Shown here: positions 6,903-14,784 of the stretch, piece after piece | Numbering within the stretch: position 1 is the stretch's first letter | Layout of the letters: each line of letters starts with the position of its first letter | IMG/VR virus record: IMGVR_UViG_3300045242_000214 | Span: 1-64,000 of that record | From: a virus | Direction: 5' to 3' (one strand) | Length of the DNA stretch: 64,000 bases | Position numbers and translations under genes: made by a program | Notes under the pieces: generated by a model | What the model saw: the letters and a program-made list of their open reading frames with translations, nothing else | The model's database searches: none | Told to the model about the DNA's origin: nothing

Positions 6903-8252
6903 GTGACCATCGTGTCAGACGAGCCGGACCTCGGCGTCCCCTCGGAGGGCGACGAGCGTTCGGAAGAAACACCCTTCGAGCGCCGCCTCTGGGCGGCCAT
7001 GCTCATCAGTCAAGACCTGCTCGGTGTCGAGGCGATCGCCAACTCGGAGCCCGTCCCGGTCGAGACGCTAGAGCCGGAATGGGTAGAGCGGCTCGACCTC
7101 ACCGATGAGGCCTGGTTCACCCTCGACGATGCAGGAGCACGAAAGATCGAGATGCTCAGGCGCACCCGCGACGTGCGAGACCGTGGCGCCGAGATCCGAG
7201 TCGACGAACCCGACCAGCCCGAGACACATCTCCGCTTCTTGCCGGGCCGCGAGTTCCGCAAGCAGGAGCTCGCCAAGATCGAGCCGTTGCTCGGCGAAGG
7301 GAACGACGCGCTGATGATGCCCGGCTCCCTGCTGCTCTTGGCCGGGATCGGCGGTGCCGGTAAGACGACGCTGGCCGTGCACGCGATCGCGCACTGGTCG
7401 GCCGGCCTGCCCTGGTTCGGGATCCCGATCCCGCGCCCCCTGAAGATCGTGGTGATCGAGAACGAGGGGCCGCACGACCCGTACGCGCGCAAAGTCGACG
7501 AGTTCGCAGAACGGTTCAGCGAGTGCTGCTGCTCAGGTGACCCGCACGGCTCGGCAGAGGGGATTGACGAGCGCACGTTCTTCCTCGACGCGCCCTGGGG
7601 CAAGTTCTCCTTCGACGACACCGGACTCGCCAACGAGCTGAACGCGTTCGTGCGCGACAGCGAAGCGGATCTCGTCGTCGCCAACCCACTCGGCCGGCTC
7701 GGCATGAAAGGCGCTGGCACCCCGGAGGAAACACGCGAGTTCCTACAGCTGCTCGCGAACGCCGGCCTGAACGAGGACTTCGCCGCCCTGCTCCTGCACC
7801 ATCTCGCCAAGGTGAACAAGGCGGTGCCGCTCGTGCAGCAGGTGTCGGGCGACTGGGGGCCGCACCCGGACACGATCATGATCCTCGAGGAGGCCGGGGA
7901 GCGGATGTCGAAGCTCTCCTTCGGCAAGGTGCGCTGGGGAGACCAAGGACGCCAGCCTCTGATCCTCCGTTGGCTGACCGACCCCGAGGGTCCGGTCGGC
8001 TACCACGCTGACAGCGGGATCAAGGTGATCACCGACCGCGAGCTGTACGAGCGGATCGACAAGTTCATCCACGAGTCGGAGAAGCCGGTCGGCGTGACCG
8101 CTATTTGCCGTGGCGTGACCGGGCAGAACGACCGCATCCGTGCCCTGATCGCCGAGGGGCACGAGGTGGGCCGCTATGGACGGCTTGGCGGCGAGAAGCG
8201 CGGCACCTACTTCCTGGCCGAGGAGTCCGACCAGGAGACGCTCGAACTGTGA
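6903..8252 (+). CDS. RepA-like AAA ATPase / helicase
   Basis: This 449-residue protein has a Walker A GIGGAGKTTLAV near residues 148-159, a segment LVVANPLGRLG around 260 where Walker B and the DNA-loop region of AAA_25/RepA-type ATPases lie, and LLLHHLAKVNK as the sensor-like strand. The last 80 residues (VGVTAICRGVTGQ...RIRALIAEG) look like a winged helix. Family members are hexameric replication helicases or RadA-like recombinases. The N-terminal 120 residues are charged and unassigned. It is the only helicase candidate in the window. GTG start at 6903; GTG 6912 is an alternative. Confidence 0.78.
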   Translation: MTIVSDEPDLGVPSEGDERSEETPFERRLWAAMLISQDLLGVEAIANSEPVPVETLEPEWVERLDLTDEAWFTLDDAGARKIEMLRRTRDVRDRGAEIRVDEPDQPETHLRFLPGREFRKQELAKIEPLLGEGNDALMMPGSLLLLAGIGGAGKTTLAVHAIAHWSAGLPWFGIPIPRPLKIVVIENEGPHDPYARKVDEFAERFSECCCSGDPHGSAEGIDERTFFLDAPWGKFSFDDTGLANELNAFVRDSEADLVVANPLGRLGMKGAGTPEETREFLQLLANAGLNEDFAALLLHHLAKVNKAVPLVQQVSGDWGPHPDTIMILEEAGERMSKLSFGKVRWGDQGRQPLILRWLTDPEGPVGYHADSGIKVITDRELYERIDKFIHESEKPVGVTAICRGVTGQNDRIRALIAEGHEVGRYGRLGGEKRGTYFLAEESDQETLEL

Positions 8253-8446
8253 CCGGCCAGCTCGATCTGCTCGCTGACACTTGGACTTGCACCACCTGTC
8301 AGGGCGCCGGCGAATGTCTTCGTCTCCTCTATCCGGACGAGCGCGAGCCCGGCGGGACGTTCGTCGCTATGCGGCGATGCCCGACTTGTGGGGGCGCAGG
8401 GAAGCTTCCGTACGACCCTCGGGATCTGAGCGCCTTCCGCTTTTAG
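8249..8446 (+). CDS. DnaJ-type zinc-finger protein (65 aa)
   Basis: The GTG at 8249 is in a GTGA overlap with the ATPase stop. It carries CTTCQGAGEC and CPTCGGAGK, two copies of the CxxCxGxG motif of the DnaJ cysteine-rich domain, about 35 residues apart, and so probably forms one zinc centre. No J domain is present. Such proteins are common next to replication genes in phages but have no settled function. Confidence 0.7.
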   Translation: MTGQLDLLADTWTCTTCQGAGECLRLLYPDEREPGGTFVAMRRCPTCGGAGKLPYDPRDLSAFRF

Positions 8447-8529
8447 CAGGTAGAATGGGTGTCCTGGGGTCGGCTCAGGCAAGGCGGAATCATGCGCGGC
8501 TGGGCGGGCCACCCCAACAAGGAGCACCT

Positions 8530-8733
8530 ATGAAGGGATTCTGGCGTCAACTCATCGAGCACAACGGACCTTTCGTCGCGCACCTCTTACGCCAACTCGC
8601 ACACCAGGTGGAACTGGCGGCTCCAGGCCCACCCCACCTCGCGTTCATTCTCTTCAGACGAAGCGCGCCGGCAGCAGCTCCACGCGTTATAGTTGAGCTA
8701 CATGACTCAAGTAGCAGTCGTAAATGCCGATAA
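8530..8733 (+). CDS. Small hypothetical protein with strong RBS (67 aa)
   Basis: The ATG at 8530 is preceded by AAGGAG with good spacing. The product MKGFWRQLIEHNG... has no recognised domain, and its last 11 codons overlap the next gene in another frame. The overlap and low-complexity C-terminus leave some doubt that it is real; the ribosome-binding site is the main support. Confidence 0.45.
   Translation: MKGFWRQLIEHNGPFVAHLLRQLAHQVELAAPGPPHLAFILFRRSAPAAAPRVIVELHDSSSSRKCR
8688..8693 (+). promoter_or_regulatory. Candidate -10 box before the STAS-like gene
   Basis: TATAGT lies 8 bases before ATG 8702, with no convincing -35 hexamer 16-18 bases upstream. If used it would make an almost leaderless transcript, as at three other promoters in this genome. 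Confidence 0.3.
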
Positions 8734-9541
8734 GGGGGTGGTGCAGATCACCACACGCACGATCCACTTCTACCTCGTGGATCACGGTGCTGTCCTCTCT
8801 ACTCGGCCCAGAGGCAGAGAGACAGCCGATCATCTAAGGACCCTCGCGGGCGAGCCGGGCGACCTCATCCTCGATTTTCGAGACGTCGAGGTGGCCAGTG
8901 CGCCGTTCCTGCAGGAGCTGGTCAACGGGGTCCAGTCCGTGATCGCCGCAGAGAGCGACAGGGGGCGGATCGTCCTGATCGCGAACATGAACGACGATGT
9001 GGCGGAGACGCTCGCCTATGTCGTTGCTCGGAAAAAGTTCATGCTTCCGTACCGCCAAGGAGACCAGGTCGAGCTCCTTGAGGCAAACAAGCAGTTCGCG
9101 GACACGCTCCGCGAGGCGCAACGGCTTCGGTCGTTTACCGCGCCCCAACTCGCCGATCGCCTCCACATCAAGCCGGACGCCGCGACGCAACGTCTCTGGA
9201 GCCAACCCGAAGGAGTAGTAATGGCTGACCTCTCAGTTCTCGACACAAGCGGTCCCCTCAACGGCGCATTCCAGCCGCTCGACGTGGACGGCAACCCGAC
9301 CACCGCCGACGACATACCCGTCTGGACGTCCAGCGACACGACCATCGCAACGGTCGCCGCTGCCGCCGACGGCATGAGTGCCGTCGTCACGCTCGCCAGC
9401 CCGCCGCTGCTCGGCGCCACCGTCATCGGCGTCGACTCGATCCGTTCCTCGGATCAGGCCGACGTGCACGCGCAGGCCACCCTGACCGTCACGGCGTCCG
9501 AGGAGACCTCGGGCGAGGTCACTCTCACCCCGGCCGCGTAA
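8702..9541 (+). CDS. STAS-like (DUF4325) domain fused to Ig-like domain
   Basis: Residues about 25-115 (ADHLRTLAGEPGDLILDFRDVEVASAPFLQEL...) match the STAS-like DUF4325 pattern with its LDF(R/E)xVxxAxxF core. After a helical linker, residues about 185-270 form a beta-rich Ig-like domain (PVWTSSDTTIATVAAAADG, Big_2-like). There is no stop between the two. A strong internal start (GAAGGAG then ATG 9221) begins exactly at the Ig part, so a separate 106-residue Ig protein is probably also made. STAS-like modules act in signalling or regulation; phage Ig-like domains usually decorate capsids or tails. TTG 8693 is an alternative start. Confidence 0.72.
   Translation: MTQVAVVNADKGVVQITTRTIHFYLVDHGAVLSTRPRGRETADHLRTLAGEPGDLILDFRDVEVASAPFLQELVNGVQSVIAAESDRGRIVLIANMNDDVAETLAYVVARKKFMLPYRQGDQVELLEANKQFADTLREAQRLRSFTAPQLADRLHIKPDAATQRLWSQPEGVVMADLSVLDTSGPLNGAFQPLDVDGNPTTADDIPVWTSSDTTIATVAAAADGMSAVVTLASPPLLGATVIGVDSIRSSDQADVHAQATLTVTASEETSGEVTLTPAA
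9209..9223 (+). promoter_or_regulatory. Internal ribosome-binding site and start
   Basis: GAAGGAG at 9209-9215 followed by ATG at 9221, in frame within the STAS-Ig gene. The reading from here gives MADLSVLDTSG plus the whole Ig-like domain. The site is a much better match to the anti-SD sequence than anything before the gene's own start. Confidence 0.6.
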
Positions 9542-10130
9542 TACCGTTCGAGGCGAGGGTCGGCTCCGGTTGGCCCTCGCTTTGCACCTGCGGGCGGATG
9601 ACTGCGATGGTCTCGTCGACGTAGACAGGCTCGCCGAACTCGAGCCGTAGGCACTGCGCGTAGACGAGGTCGCCGAGCCAGCCTTTGCGTTTGACGCCGC
9701 CGAGGTCAGGTAACGCGTCGACGCCCCAACGGGCCTTCGCGCTGGCGGGCGCGACGATCATCGGGGTGCCGACGTTGCCCGCCTTGATGCTCTTGCCCTG
9801 CCAGACGGTGACGCCGGGGCAGTGCGACCCTTCGCCGAATGTCATCTTGAACAGGAACCAAGGGCCGTTCGGGTGCTGACGGATGGTCTGGCGGATCTTG
9901 TCGAACGCGGCAGGCAGAAACTCGTCGTCATCATCGGTGCTCACGATCCAGTCGCCCTTGACGAGACCTTCGTCCAGTGCCCGGTTTCTGAGCGAGTGGC
10001 CATAGCAGCCTGCTGTGCCATCCTGGTCGGGCATGATCACAACCTGGTCTGCTCCGCTGCAGGATTTGAGCGTCGCCCTAAGTGAATCACGATTGAGCGT
10101 CGGCACGATGACCGAGATGCGTTCGATCAC
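9525..10130 (-). CDS. Glycosyltransferase family 2-like protein
   Basis: This 201-residue protein begins ISVIVPTLNRDSL, the nucleotide-binding strand of GT-A glycosyltransferases, and carries STDDDDEFLP near residue 65 as the DxD metal and sugar-nucleotide motif. A later GWLGDLVYAQC segment fits the acceptor side. It is short for GT2 and soluble. It converges with the plus-strand STAS-Ig gene, overlapping it by 17 bases, and is the last gene of the long minus-strand unit. The substrate is unknown. Confidence 0.78.
   Translation of the reverse strand: MIERISVIVPTLNRDSLRATLKSCSGADQVVIMPDQDGTAGCYGHSLRNRALDEGLVKGDWIVSTDDDDEFLPAAFDKIRQTIRQHPNGPWFLFKMTFGEGSHCPGVTVWQGKSIKAGNVGTPMIVAPASAKARWGVDALPDLGGVKRKGWLGDLVYAQCLRLEFGEPVYVDETIAVIRPQVQSEGQPEPTLASNGITRPG
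9552..9583 (+). terminator. Candidate terminator between convergent transcripts
   Basis: The 7-bp stem GCGAGGG / CCCTCGC (9553-9559 with 9574-9580) encloses a 14-base loop and is followed by TTTG. It sits just past the stop of the plus-strand STAS-Ig gene and inside the last codons of the convergent minus-strand gene. The T run is short, so the call is tentative. Confidence 0.4.
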
Positions 10131-10369
10131 GATGGCGTCCAGAGCGGGACGACCAGATAGCTGAAGTCGCCGACGACTTCCTCGCCATCCATGAACTCCT
10201 GCCAGGCCGCGTCGTCACGTCCGGCCTGGACGAGCGCCGCTTCCGCCTGGTCGAACGGGCCGGTGGCGTGGACGACGGTGTGCGTCTCGTTGTCGACGGT
10301 GACCATGACGAAGGCGCCGGCGTTCTTCTGCGCCTGTTCGAGTGCAAAGATGAGTTCCTCGATGCTCAC
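10127..10369 (-). CDS. Hypothetical protein (80 aa)
   Basis: GTG 10369-10367 in a GTGA overlap with the gene upstream is chosen; a longer reading would overlap that gene by 52 bases. The product opens with SIEELIFALEQAQ, then VMVTVDNETHTVV, a helix-strand pattern. No family recognised. Confidence 0.6.
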   Translation of the reverse strand: MSIEELIFALEQAQKNAGAFVMVTVDNETHTVVHATGPFDQAEAALVQAGRDDAAWQEFMDGEEVVGDFSYLVVPLWTPS

Positions 10370-10560
10370 GGTCCCACGTTTCGCTTGATCCATCTGTCGA
10401 TGCGCCACATTGTCCACCAGCGGCCGAGCCTGCTGCGCCAGAACCAGCGCGGGCTTGTCGGCGGGTACACCGTCACGTTGCCGCTGAAGATCGTGTGCAT
10501 CTGCTCGGGCCAGCCTTGTTCGCCAAGGATCTGCATGATCTTGTCCTCTCCCTCGCTCAC
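10366..10560 (-). CDS. Small basic Trp-rich protein (64 aa)
   Basis: The C-terminal half contains SPRWFWRSRLGRWWTMWRIDRW, an amphipathic, strongly basic and Trp-rich segment that could associate with a membrane surface or nucleic acid. It overlaps both neighbours by a few bases. No family recognised. Confidence 0.55.
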   Translation of the reverse strand: MSEGEDKIMQILGEQGWPEQMHTIFSGNVTVYPPTSPRWFWRSRLGRWWTMWRIDRWIKRNVGP

Positions 10561-11150
10561 GCGCGCGCCCCGATGTCGCCGAACTCGCGTGTCGGGTGCA
10601 TGTACTCGGCGGTCTTTCCGTCCTCGCTGATCTCGTAGCCGAGAGCGGCGAGATGCTCAGCGAGCGTTAGATGCTCGAACTCGGGACGGAGCGCCTGCTT
10701 TTCGTTGACGTGTCGTACCGGCGGAAGATGCAGATGCGGCTGGCGCCCATAGACCTGCCCGAGAATGAACCGCATCAGCACCACGTCGACTTGCCGGTAG
10801 TGAGTGCCGCCAAGCCTCGGGACGGGAATCTCTGCAAGCAAGTCGGACTTGAACGCCGTAAAGCCGAGTGCGGGAGCGACGTTCGTGGACCACACGTAGG
10901 GCGAGGCGCAATAAGAGCGCTCGCATTCGATCAGAGCTTGCAGCTGCCCTGGCTCAAAAGCCATGTCGGCTTCTACAACGAGGAAGGACTCGCCGTCGCC
11001 CCAGAGCGCCATGATCAGTTCGGCGTATGCGGTGTCGCTGCGCGAAGTGTCGAGGAACTCGGGGTCGATCTCGAGAACTCTGACCGCATCACCGAATGAG
11101 CGCAGCGTCTCCGTGCGCACACTGGCGGCAAACGGGCAGACGATCCTCAC
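10557..11150 (-). CDS. Glycosyltransferase-like (GT-A fold) protein
   Basis: This 197-residue protein has FLVVEADMAFEPGQL near residue 55, a DxD-like motif (EADM) following a hydrophobic strand, and CASPYVWSTNVAPALGFTAFK and VDVVLMRFIL further on. It resembles short GT-A proteins of phages that sit next to terminase genes. It is GTGA-coupled to the large terminase. The acceptor and donor are unknown. Confidence 0.6.
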   Translation of the reverse strand: MRIVCPFAASVRTETLRSFGDAVRVLEIDPEFLDTSRSDTAYAELIMALWGDGESFLVVEADMAFEPGQLQALIECERSYCASPYVWSTNVAPALGFTAFKSDLLAEIPVPRLGGTHYRQVDVVLMRFILGQVYGRQPHLHLPPVRHVNEKQALRPEFEHLTLAEHLAALGYEISEDGKTAEYMHPTREFGDIGARA

Positions 11151-12610
11151 CTGTCCGCCCCCTCCCAGATGCTGCCGCGCGTCGGCATGATCATCAACGG
11201 ACCCCCATCAGCCGCGGCAGCCTCGTCGGCCAGCCCGTGCGTCGTCGGATCGAGCGACTCCTCGTAACGCCGCCATGCCTCCCCGCCTTCACCCGTCGCC
11301 GTCCCCAACCAGCGTGACCCCTGCGGCGACGGCAACCCCACCGGAACCTGGTTCACGCGACGCCGCCACGGCAGCTTCTTCGCCGCCAACGCCAGTGCAA
11401 ACGCCAGGTCATCCTTCGCGCGGTCCGAGCCGTGCGACCCCGGCGTCGTCCAGCGCGCACCCTGCGACGAATACGCGAGCTCGAACGACTCCAGCTCCGA
11501 GCGGATCTGGCCATCCGGAAAGCCGACCGCCTGCTCGCCGATCATCAAAGCCAGATGCTCCAGCAGATCCTGGCGGGAACGCGCGCTAAACGGGTAACCC
11601 TCAACACGCATGTCACCACGTCGCTGCAGACGCTCCACGATCGCATCGCCGGCTCCGGTCGAGTCGACCAGCGCGGGTACGCGGCCGACGATCTCGACGA
11701 TCCGGGCCTCCGTCTCGGTGTGTGGCGCCCGGAAGCGTTCGACATGGGTTGCGACGCCTTCGCGGTCGAGGAGGACGATCGCGGTGTAGTCGCGCTCGAG
11801 CACGTCACGCGACCTGACCTCGCGCACGTTGACGGCGCCGCGTCCGGCGAGGTCGACGCCGGCGACGGCGGGCGGCTTGTCGGAGAGCGGCTGCACGCAG
11901 GCCCTGATCGCGTCGAGGCCGAACGGGTTTTCGCCGTCGTCGGACGCTTCGGCGAGGTAGAGCTGCTTCCAAGCGCCTTCGCGACCGCGGCTCGCCCATT
12001 CCTGGCGTGATGCTTCGATCTCGGCCGCGTCGAGTACCCCTGCTTCGACGGCGTCGTAGCAGGTCAGCTTGTGGTACGCCATATCCGGGGCGCCGGCCTC
12101 GGCCATGCGAGAGACCTGGTAGAACCAGGTTTTGCGGCCGATCACGTTGCCGATGATCCGGAGCGGTCCTTTCGTGTAGGTCAGCGTGGTGAGGATGGCT
12201 TCATAGGCGTCCTCGCGCATCCAGGCTGCCTCGTCGAGCACGGCGGCATAGACGTCTTCACCGAAGAGGTCGCTGGCGCGTTCAGCCGACTTGAACCAGA
12301 TCATGGCGCCGTTCGGGATCGTGATCGTGAGAGCGGATTGGTTGAACTTGCACAGGTGGCGGATCGGGTGCAGATTGCGACGGGAGCGCCGGAAGCCGAT
12401 CGACGCCTGGTGATAGACCGGGGCGCACCACCAGTAGTTGCGGCCCGGATTGCCTTCGGTGAACGCCTTCTCGAACAGCCACGCCAGGACACCTACGGTC
12501 TTTCCTGATTTCGTCGCGCCCTCCACGAGTACCTGACGCGCGGGATCGTAGATGGCTGCGCGCTGCTTCGGGTAGAGCGGCGCTTGCGTGTATTCGACTG
12601 CGGTGGTCAT
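11147..12610 (-). CDS. terL: Terminase large subunit
   Basis: At 487 residues it has both terminase activities. The ATPase Walker A EGATKSGKT is at residues 30-38 and Walker B YAAVLDEA at 121-128 with its catalytic Glu. The RNase H-like nuclease has AGVDLAGRG with Asp253, LVDSTGAGD with Asp316 and a C-terminal KDDLAFALAL. It packages DNA into the prohead through the portal. It lies about 35 kb from the portal gene, an unusual separation. ATG start in an ATGA overlap. Confidence 0.95.
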   Translation of the reverse strand: MTTAVEYTQAPLYPKQRAAIYDPARQVLVEGATKSGKTVGVLAWLFEKAFTEGNPGRNYWWCAPVYHQASIGFRRSRRNLHPIRHLCKFNQSALTITIPNGAMIWFKSAERASDLFGEDVYAAVLDEAAWMREDAYEAILTTLTYTKGPLRIIGNVIGRKTWFYQVSRMAEAGAPDMAYHKLTCYDAVEAGVLDAAEIEASRQEWASRGREGAWKQLYLAEASDDGENPFGLDAIRACVQPLSDKPPAVAGVDLAGRGAVNVREVRSRDVLERDYTAIVLLDREGVATHVERFRAPHTETEARIVEIVGRVPALVDSTGAGDAIVERLQRRGDMRVEGYPFSARSRQDLLEHLALMIGEQAVGFPDGQIRSELESFELAYSSQGARWTTPGSHGSDRAKDDLAFALALAAKKLPWRRRVNQVPVGLPSPQGSRWLGTATGEGGEAWRRYEESLDPTTHGLADEAAAADGGPLMIMPTRGSIWEGADR

Positions 12611-12867
12611 GGCTGCGGGGCGGCTGGCGCTGGTATGGAGGTCACTTTGTTGGAGTTGTCCTCGCAGCCGTGAGGCTGCCGCTCGGCCGCCCCGCGGCTT
12701 GGCATAGAGGATACAGCGTGCAGGTCGGCGAGCAAGTCCTCAGCTGCGCGGGCGGCGTCGACGAGACGCTTCAACTCGGCGATGCTCTCGACCTTGAGGC
12801 CGGCGAGCAGGAGCTCGATGTCCTCGCTATACGGAGTAGAGGCAGGCTGATCGTGGCTAGAGGACAC
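12607..12867 (-). CDS. Hypothetical protein immediately upstream of terL (86 aa)
   Basis: GTG start, overlapping the upstream gene by 11 bases and terL by 4. The central residues (EDIELLLAGLKVESIAELKRLVDAARAAEDLLADL) are strongly helical and could form a coiled coil. Its position suggests a terminase small subunit, but it lacks a recognisable HTH. A second candidate for that role is at 61701-62090. Confidence 0.55.
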   Translation of the reverse strand: MSSSHDQPASTPYSEDIELLLAGLKVESIAELKRLVDAARAAEDLLADLHAVSSMPSRGAAERQPHGCEDNSNKVTSIPAPAAPQP

Positions 12868-13042
12868 CGCGAGCCTCCCCGCTTTTCACGATGCGCCGGA
12901 ACTCACTCCGCTCCCGTCGCCCGAAGAACCAGCCGGTGAAGAAACAGCACAACGCGCCAGCGCCCGCTATGGCGATGTAGCCGGTCGTCCAGTAGTGGAG
13001 CGCGAAGGCCGCGAACGCCACCGGCACCGCCGCGAACATCAC
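12857..13042 (-). CDS. Small membrane protein (61 aa)
   Basis: Starts GTG-ATG at 13042/13039. Two hydrophobic segments (FAAVPVAFAAFALHYW and IAIAGAGALCCFFTGWFF) are followed by a basic tail (RRERSEFRR), predicting two membrane helices with a cytoplasmic C-terminus. The role is unknown; it is not in the lysis cluster. Confidence 0.6.
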   Translation of the reverse strand: MMFAAVPVAFAAFALHYWTTGYIAIAGAGALCCFFTGWFFGRRERSEFRRIVKSGEARGVL

Positions 13043-13113
13043 GGCGCAGGCGTCTTCTCGATCTCGCCGCGTGAGCGGTCAGCAGGAACCTCAGTGGTCG
13101 CCGCGTAACTCAT
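13039..13113 (-). CDS. Very short ORF linking two genes (24 aa)
   Basis: ATG 13113 overlaps the stop of the upstream gene (ATGA), and TGA 13041-13039 overlaps the start of the next. The peptide MSYAATTEVPADR... is hydrophilic. The exact overlap at both ends argues that it is translated, possibly mainly to couple translation of its neighbours. Confidence 0.45.
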   Translation of the reverse strand: MSYAATTEVPADRSRGEIEKTPAP

Positions 13114-13505
13114 CGCGCTCTCGCCAGAAACTCGCCGTGCAGCGTCCGCAAAGCCTCCGGGTCCACGCTGACGCGCCCGTTCTGCGACGCGATCCACAGG
13201 TTGAGCGCCTCCGTCTCGTCCAGCGACTCGTCCATCGCCTCCACACGGGCGCGCACCTTGCGCTCGACCGTGGGGCGGAAGACGACCTTGAGCGCGCCAT
13301 AGCCAGCGAGGATGCGCCGAATCTGGGTCTCGTCGATGCGACGCGCCATCTCTTCGTCACAGCGGTAGCGCACCCGGACATTCGCACCTTCGTACTGCTC
13401 GGGAGGGATGAGCGTGTCCCACTCGGGAATGTCGCCCCAATCCGTGAAGTCGAAGTCCAGCGTGATGAAGTCGCGGTCAGTCAGCGGGATGAAGCGAAGG
13501 TTCAT
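13110..13505 (-). CDS. Hypothetical protein (131 aa)
   Basis: ATG 13505 (MNLRFIPLTDRDF) overlaps the HNH stop by one base (TGATG) and is preferred to a longer reading that would lie over the HNH gene. The N-terminal half has repeated FxLDFDFTDWGD-type acidic aromatic sequence; the C-terminal half is helical and basic. It lies between the SbcD-like nuclease and the terminase. No family recognised. Confidence 0.6.
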   Translation of the reverse strand: MNLRFIPLTDRDFITLDFDFTDWGDIPEWDTLIPPEQYEGANVRVRYRCDEEMARRIDETQIRRILAGYGALKVVFRPTVERKVRARVEAMDESLDETEALNLWIASQNGRVSVDPEALRTLHGEFLARAR

Positions 13506-13999
13506 CAGTCCACCGCAGCTTCCATGTTGGCAAGGCGCCAAGCACGGGATGCTTCGGCAGCCTCTTCCTCGGTATCGAAGTAGCCAAGGTGGTGCCATTG
13601 CCGTGCGAGGCTCCCATATGCGCGCCACTTACCACGGTCGGGGCGGTAGCAAACGCCACGATGTTTGGAATCGCGTGAGTCGCGGTGGCCACCCATGTTG
13701 TGATTGTGCTGATGACGCAAAAGGATCCGCAGATTGCTGCGACGGTTGTCTAACGGATCGCGGTTGATGTGATCGCCTATGCGCGGATCACCAATCCCTA
13801 GTCCTAGGATCTCGCGATGAAGGTACGAATTCGATGCAGGACGCGGCAAAGAGCGCATGGCGTAGCCATAGCGGTTGAGGTACCAGGTGTACTGAAGCGC
13901 CCAGGCTTCATCAGCCGCGCTAACGAGCGAGTAGCCGATCACCACGGTGCCTTGCTCACGGCGACCTCGCAGTGGGATTCTGACGCCCACGTCGTTCAT
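13505..13999 (-). CDS. HNH endonuclease with AP2-like DNA-binding domain
   Basis: Start at ATG 13999 (MNDVGVRIPLRG) in an ATGA overlap. The centre has YLHREIL..., GDHINRDPLDNRRSNLRI, the core of HNH homing endonucleases with catalytic His in DHIN. The C-terminal SKHRGVCYRPDRGKWRAYG...GYFDTEEEAAEA is an AP2-type DNA-binding domain. 164 residues. Same-strand insertion between the SbcD-like gene and its former neighbour, with clean overlaps on both sides. Confidence 0.9.
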   Translation of the reverse strand: MNDVGVRIPLRGRREQGTVVIGYSLVSAADEAWALQYTWYLNRYGYAMRSLPRPASNSYLHREILGLGIGDPRIGDHINRDPLDNRRSNLRILLRHQHNHNMGGHRDSRDSKHRGVCYRPDRGKWRAYGSLARQWHHLGYFDTEEEAAEASRAWRLANMEAAVD

Positions 14000-14784
14000 G
14001 CGGCTGTATCCAGAAGCCAGACCCCGTGAGAATCGTCGGTTTCTCCCCATGAGCAAACCCAGGGGCTACCGCAGTACAGAACGGCGGGATCGTCGCTGAT
14101 CACCTGAACCTTGTGTAGGTGGCCGAGGACTACCAGATCAAAACCAGCCGCCTTCAGTCCTTCGAGTGACAGCACGGGCTCTCTCAACATTTCGACAGGA
14201 AGCCCTGTCGGCAGCGTCGCCCCCGAGACCGACCAGTGCCCGACCAGGATCGCCGTCTTTCCTGGATGCTCGTCGCGGCAGCGAGCGCCGAGGAGATGCG
14301 CCGACTCCACGAGCGCCGCCGCCGCGACCTCGTTCAAGCTGTCCCGGTCCTCGGCAGGCCGGTCCGCGACGAGGCGCGCGATCGGCGTCCAGGGCAGCGT
14401 CGCCACGACCACGTCACCGACCGGGTAGAGGCTGGGTCCGAGCGCGACCGCGACGCCGGTTTCGCCGAAGATGGCGAGCGCCGGTGGCAGCGCTGCCGAC
14501 TTGACGTCGTGGTTGCCGAGGATGCAGAGAACGCTGGCGCCGTTGTCGCGAAGACGCCTGACAAAGCTCTGAAAAGCCAAGATGGCAAACGGCTTGGGTG
14601 ACGCATACTCGAACACGTCTCCGAGGATGCAGACGAGCTCGCACTCCTCCTGAGCCGCAAGGTAGGCGATCTGGTCGAGCGCGTCCTCCTGGTCGGCGAA
14701 GCGGCTGCCAGGACCAAAGTCGCTGCCGTTTCCGAGGTCATTCCCCGCGCCTAGCTGGAGGTCTGCCGTGAAGAGAGCGCGCAT
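13996..14784 (-). CDS. sbcD: SbcD/Mre11-like metallophosphoesterase nuclease
   Basis: The motifs of calcineurin-type nucleases appear in order: TADLQLG at the N-terminus, LGDVFEY, ILGNHDV, VGHWSVSG and LGHLHK near the end; 262 residues. The first motif has Gln where SbcD/Mre11 usually has His (DxH). The expected ATPase partner is the SbcC-like protein at 1364-3601 on the other strand. Together they would trim DNA ends during recombination-dependent replication. ATG 14784 overlaps the previous stop by one base (TGATG); a TTG one codon earlier is an alternative. Confidence 0.88.
   Translation of the reverse strand: MRALFTADLQLGAGNDLGNGSDFGPGSRFADQEDALDQIAYLAAQEECELVCILGDVFEYASPKPFAILAFQSFVRRLRDNGASVLCILGNHDVKSAALPPALAIFGETGVAVALGPSLYPVGDVVVATLPWTPIARLVADRPAEDRDSLNEVAAAALVESAHLLGARCRDEHPGKTAILVGHWSVSGATLPTGLPVEMLREPVLSLEGLKAAGFDLVVLGHLHKVQVISDDPAVLYCGSPWVCSWGETDDSHGVWLLDTAA

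Noticed and set aside
8455-8533. Short frames before ATG 8530 (from ATG 8455 or ATG 8492)
   Set aside because: No ribosome-binding site for either, while AAGGAG sits correctly before ATG 8530.
12648-12660. 13-base match to the early leader element (TGTTGGAGTTGTC)
   Set aside because: It lies inside a minus-strand gene, lacks the CGGACGGAGG part and has no promoter or plus-strand gene after it, so chance is likely.
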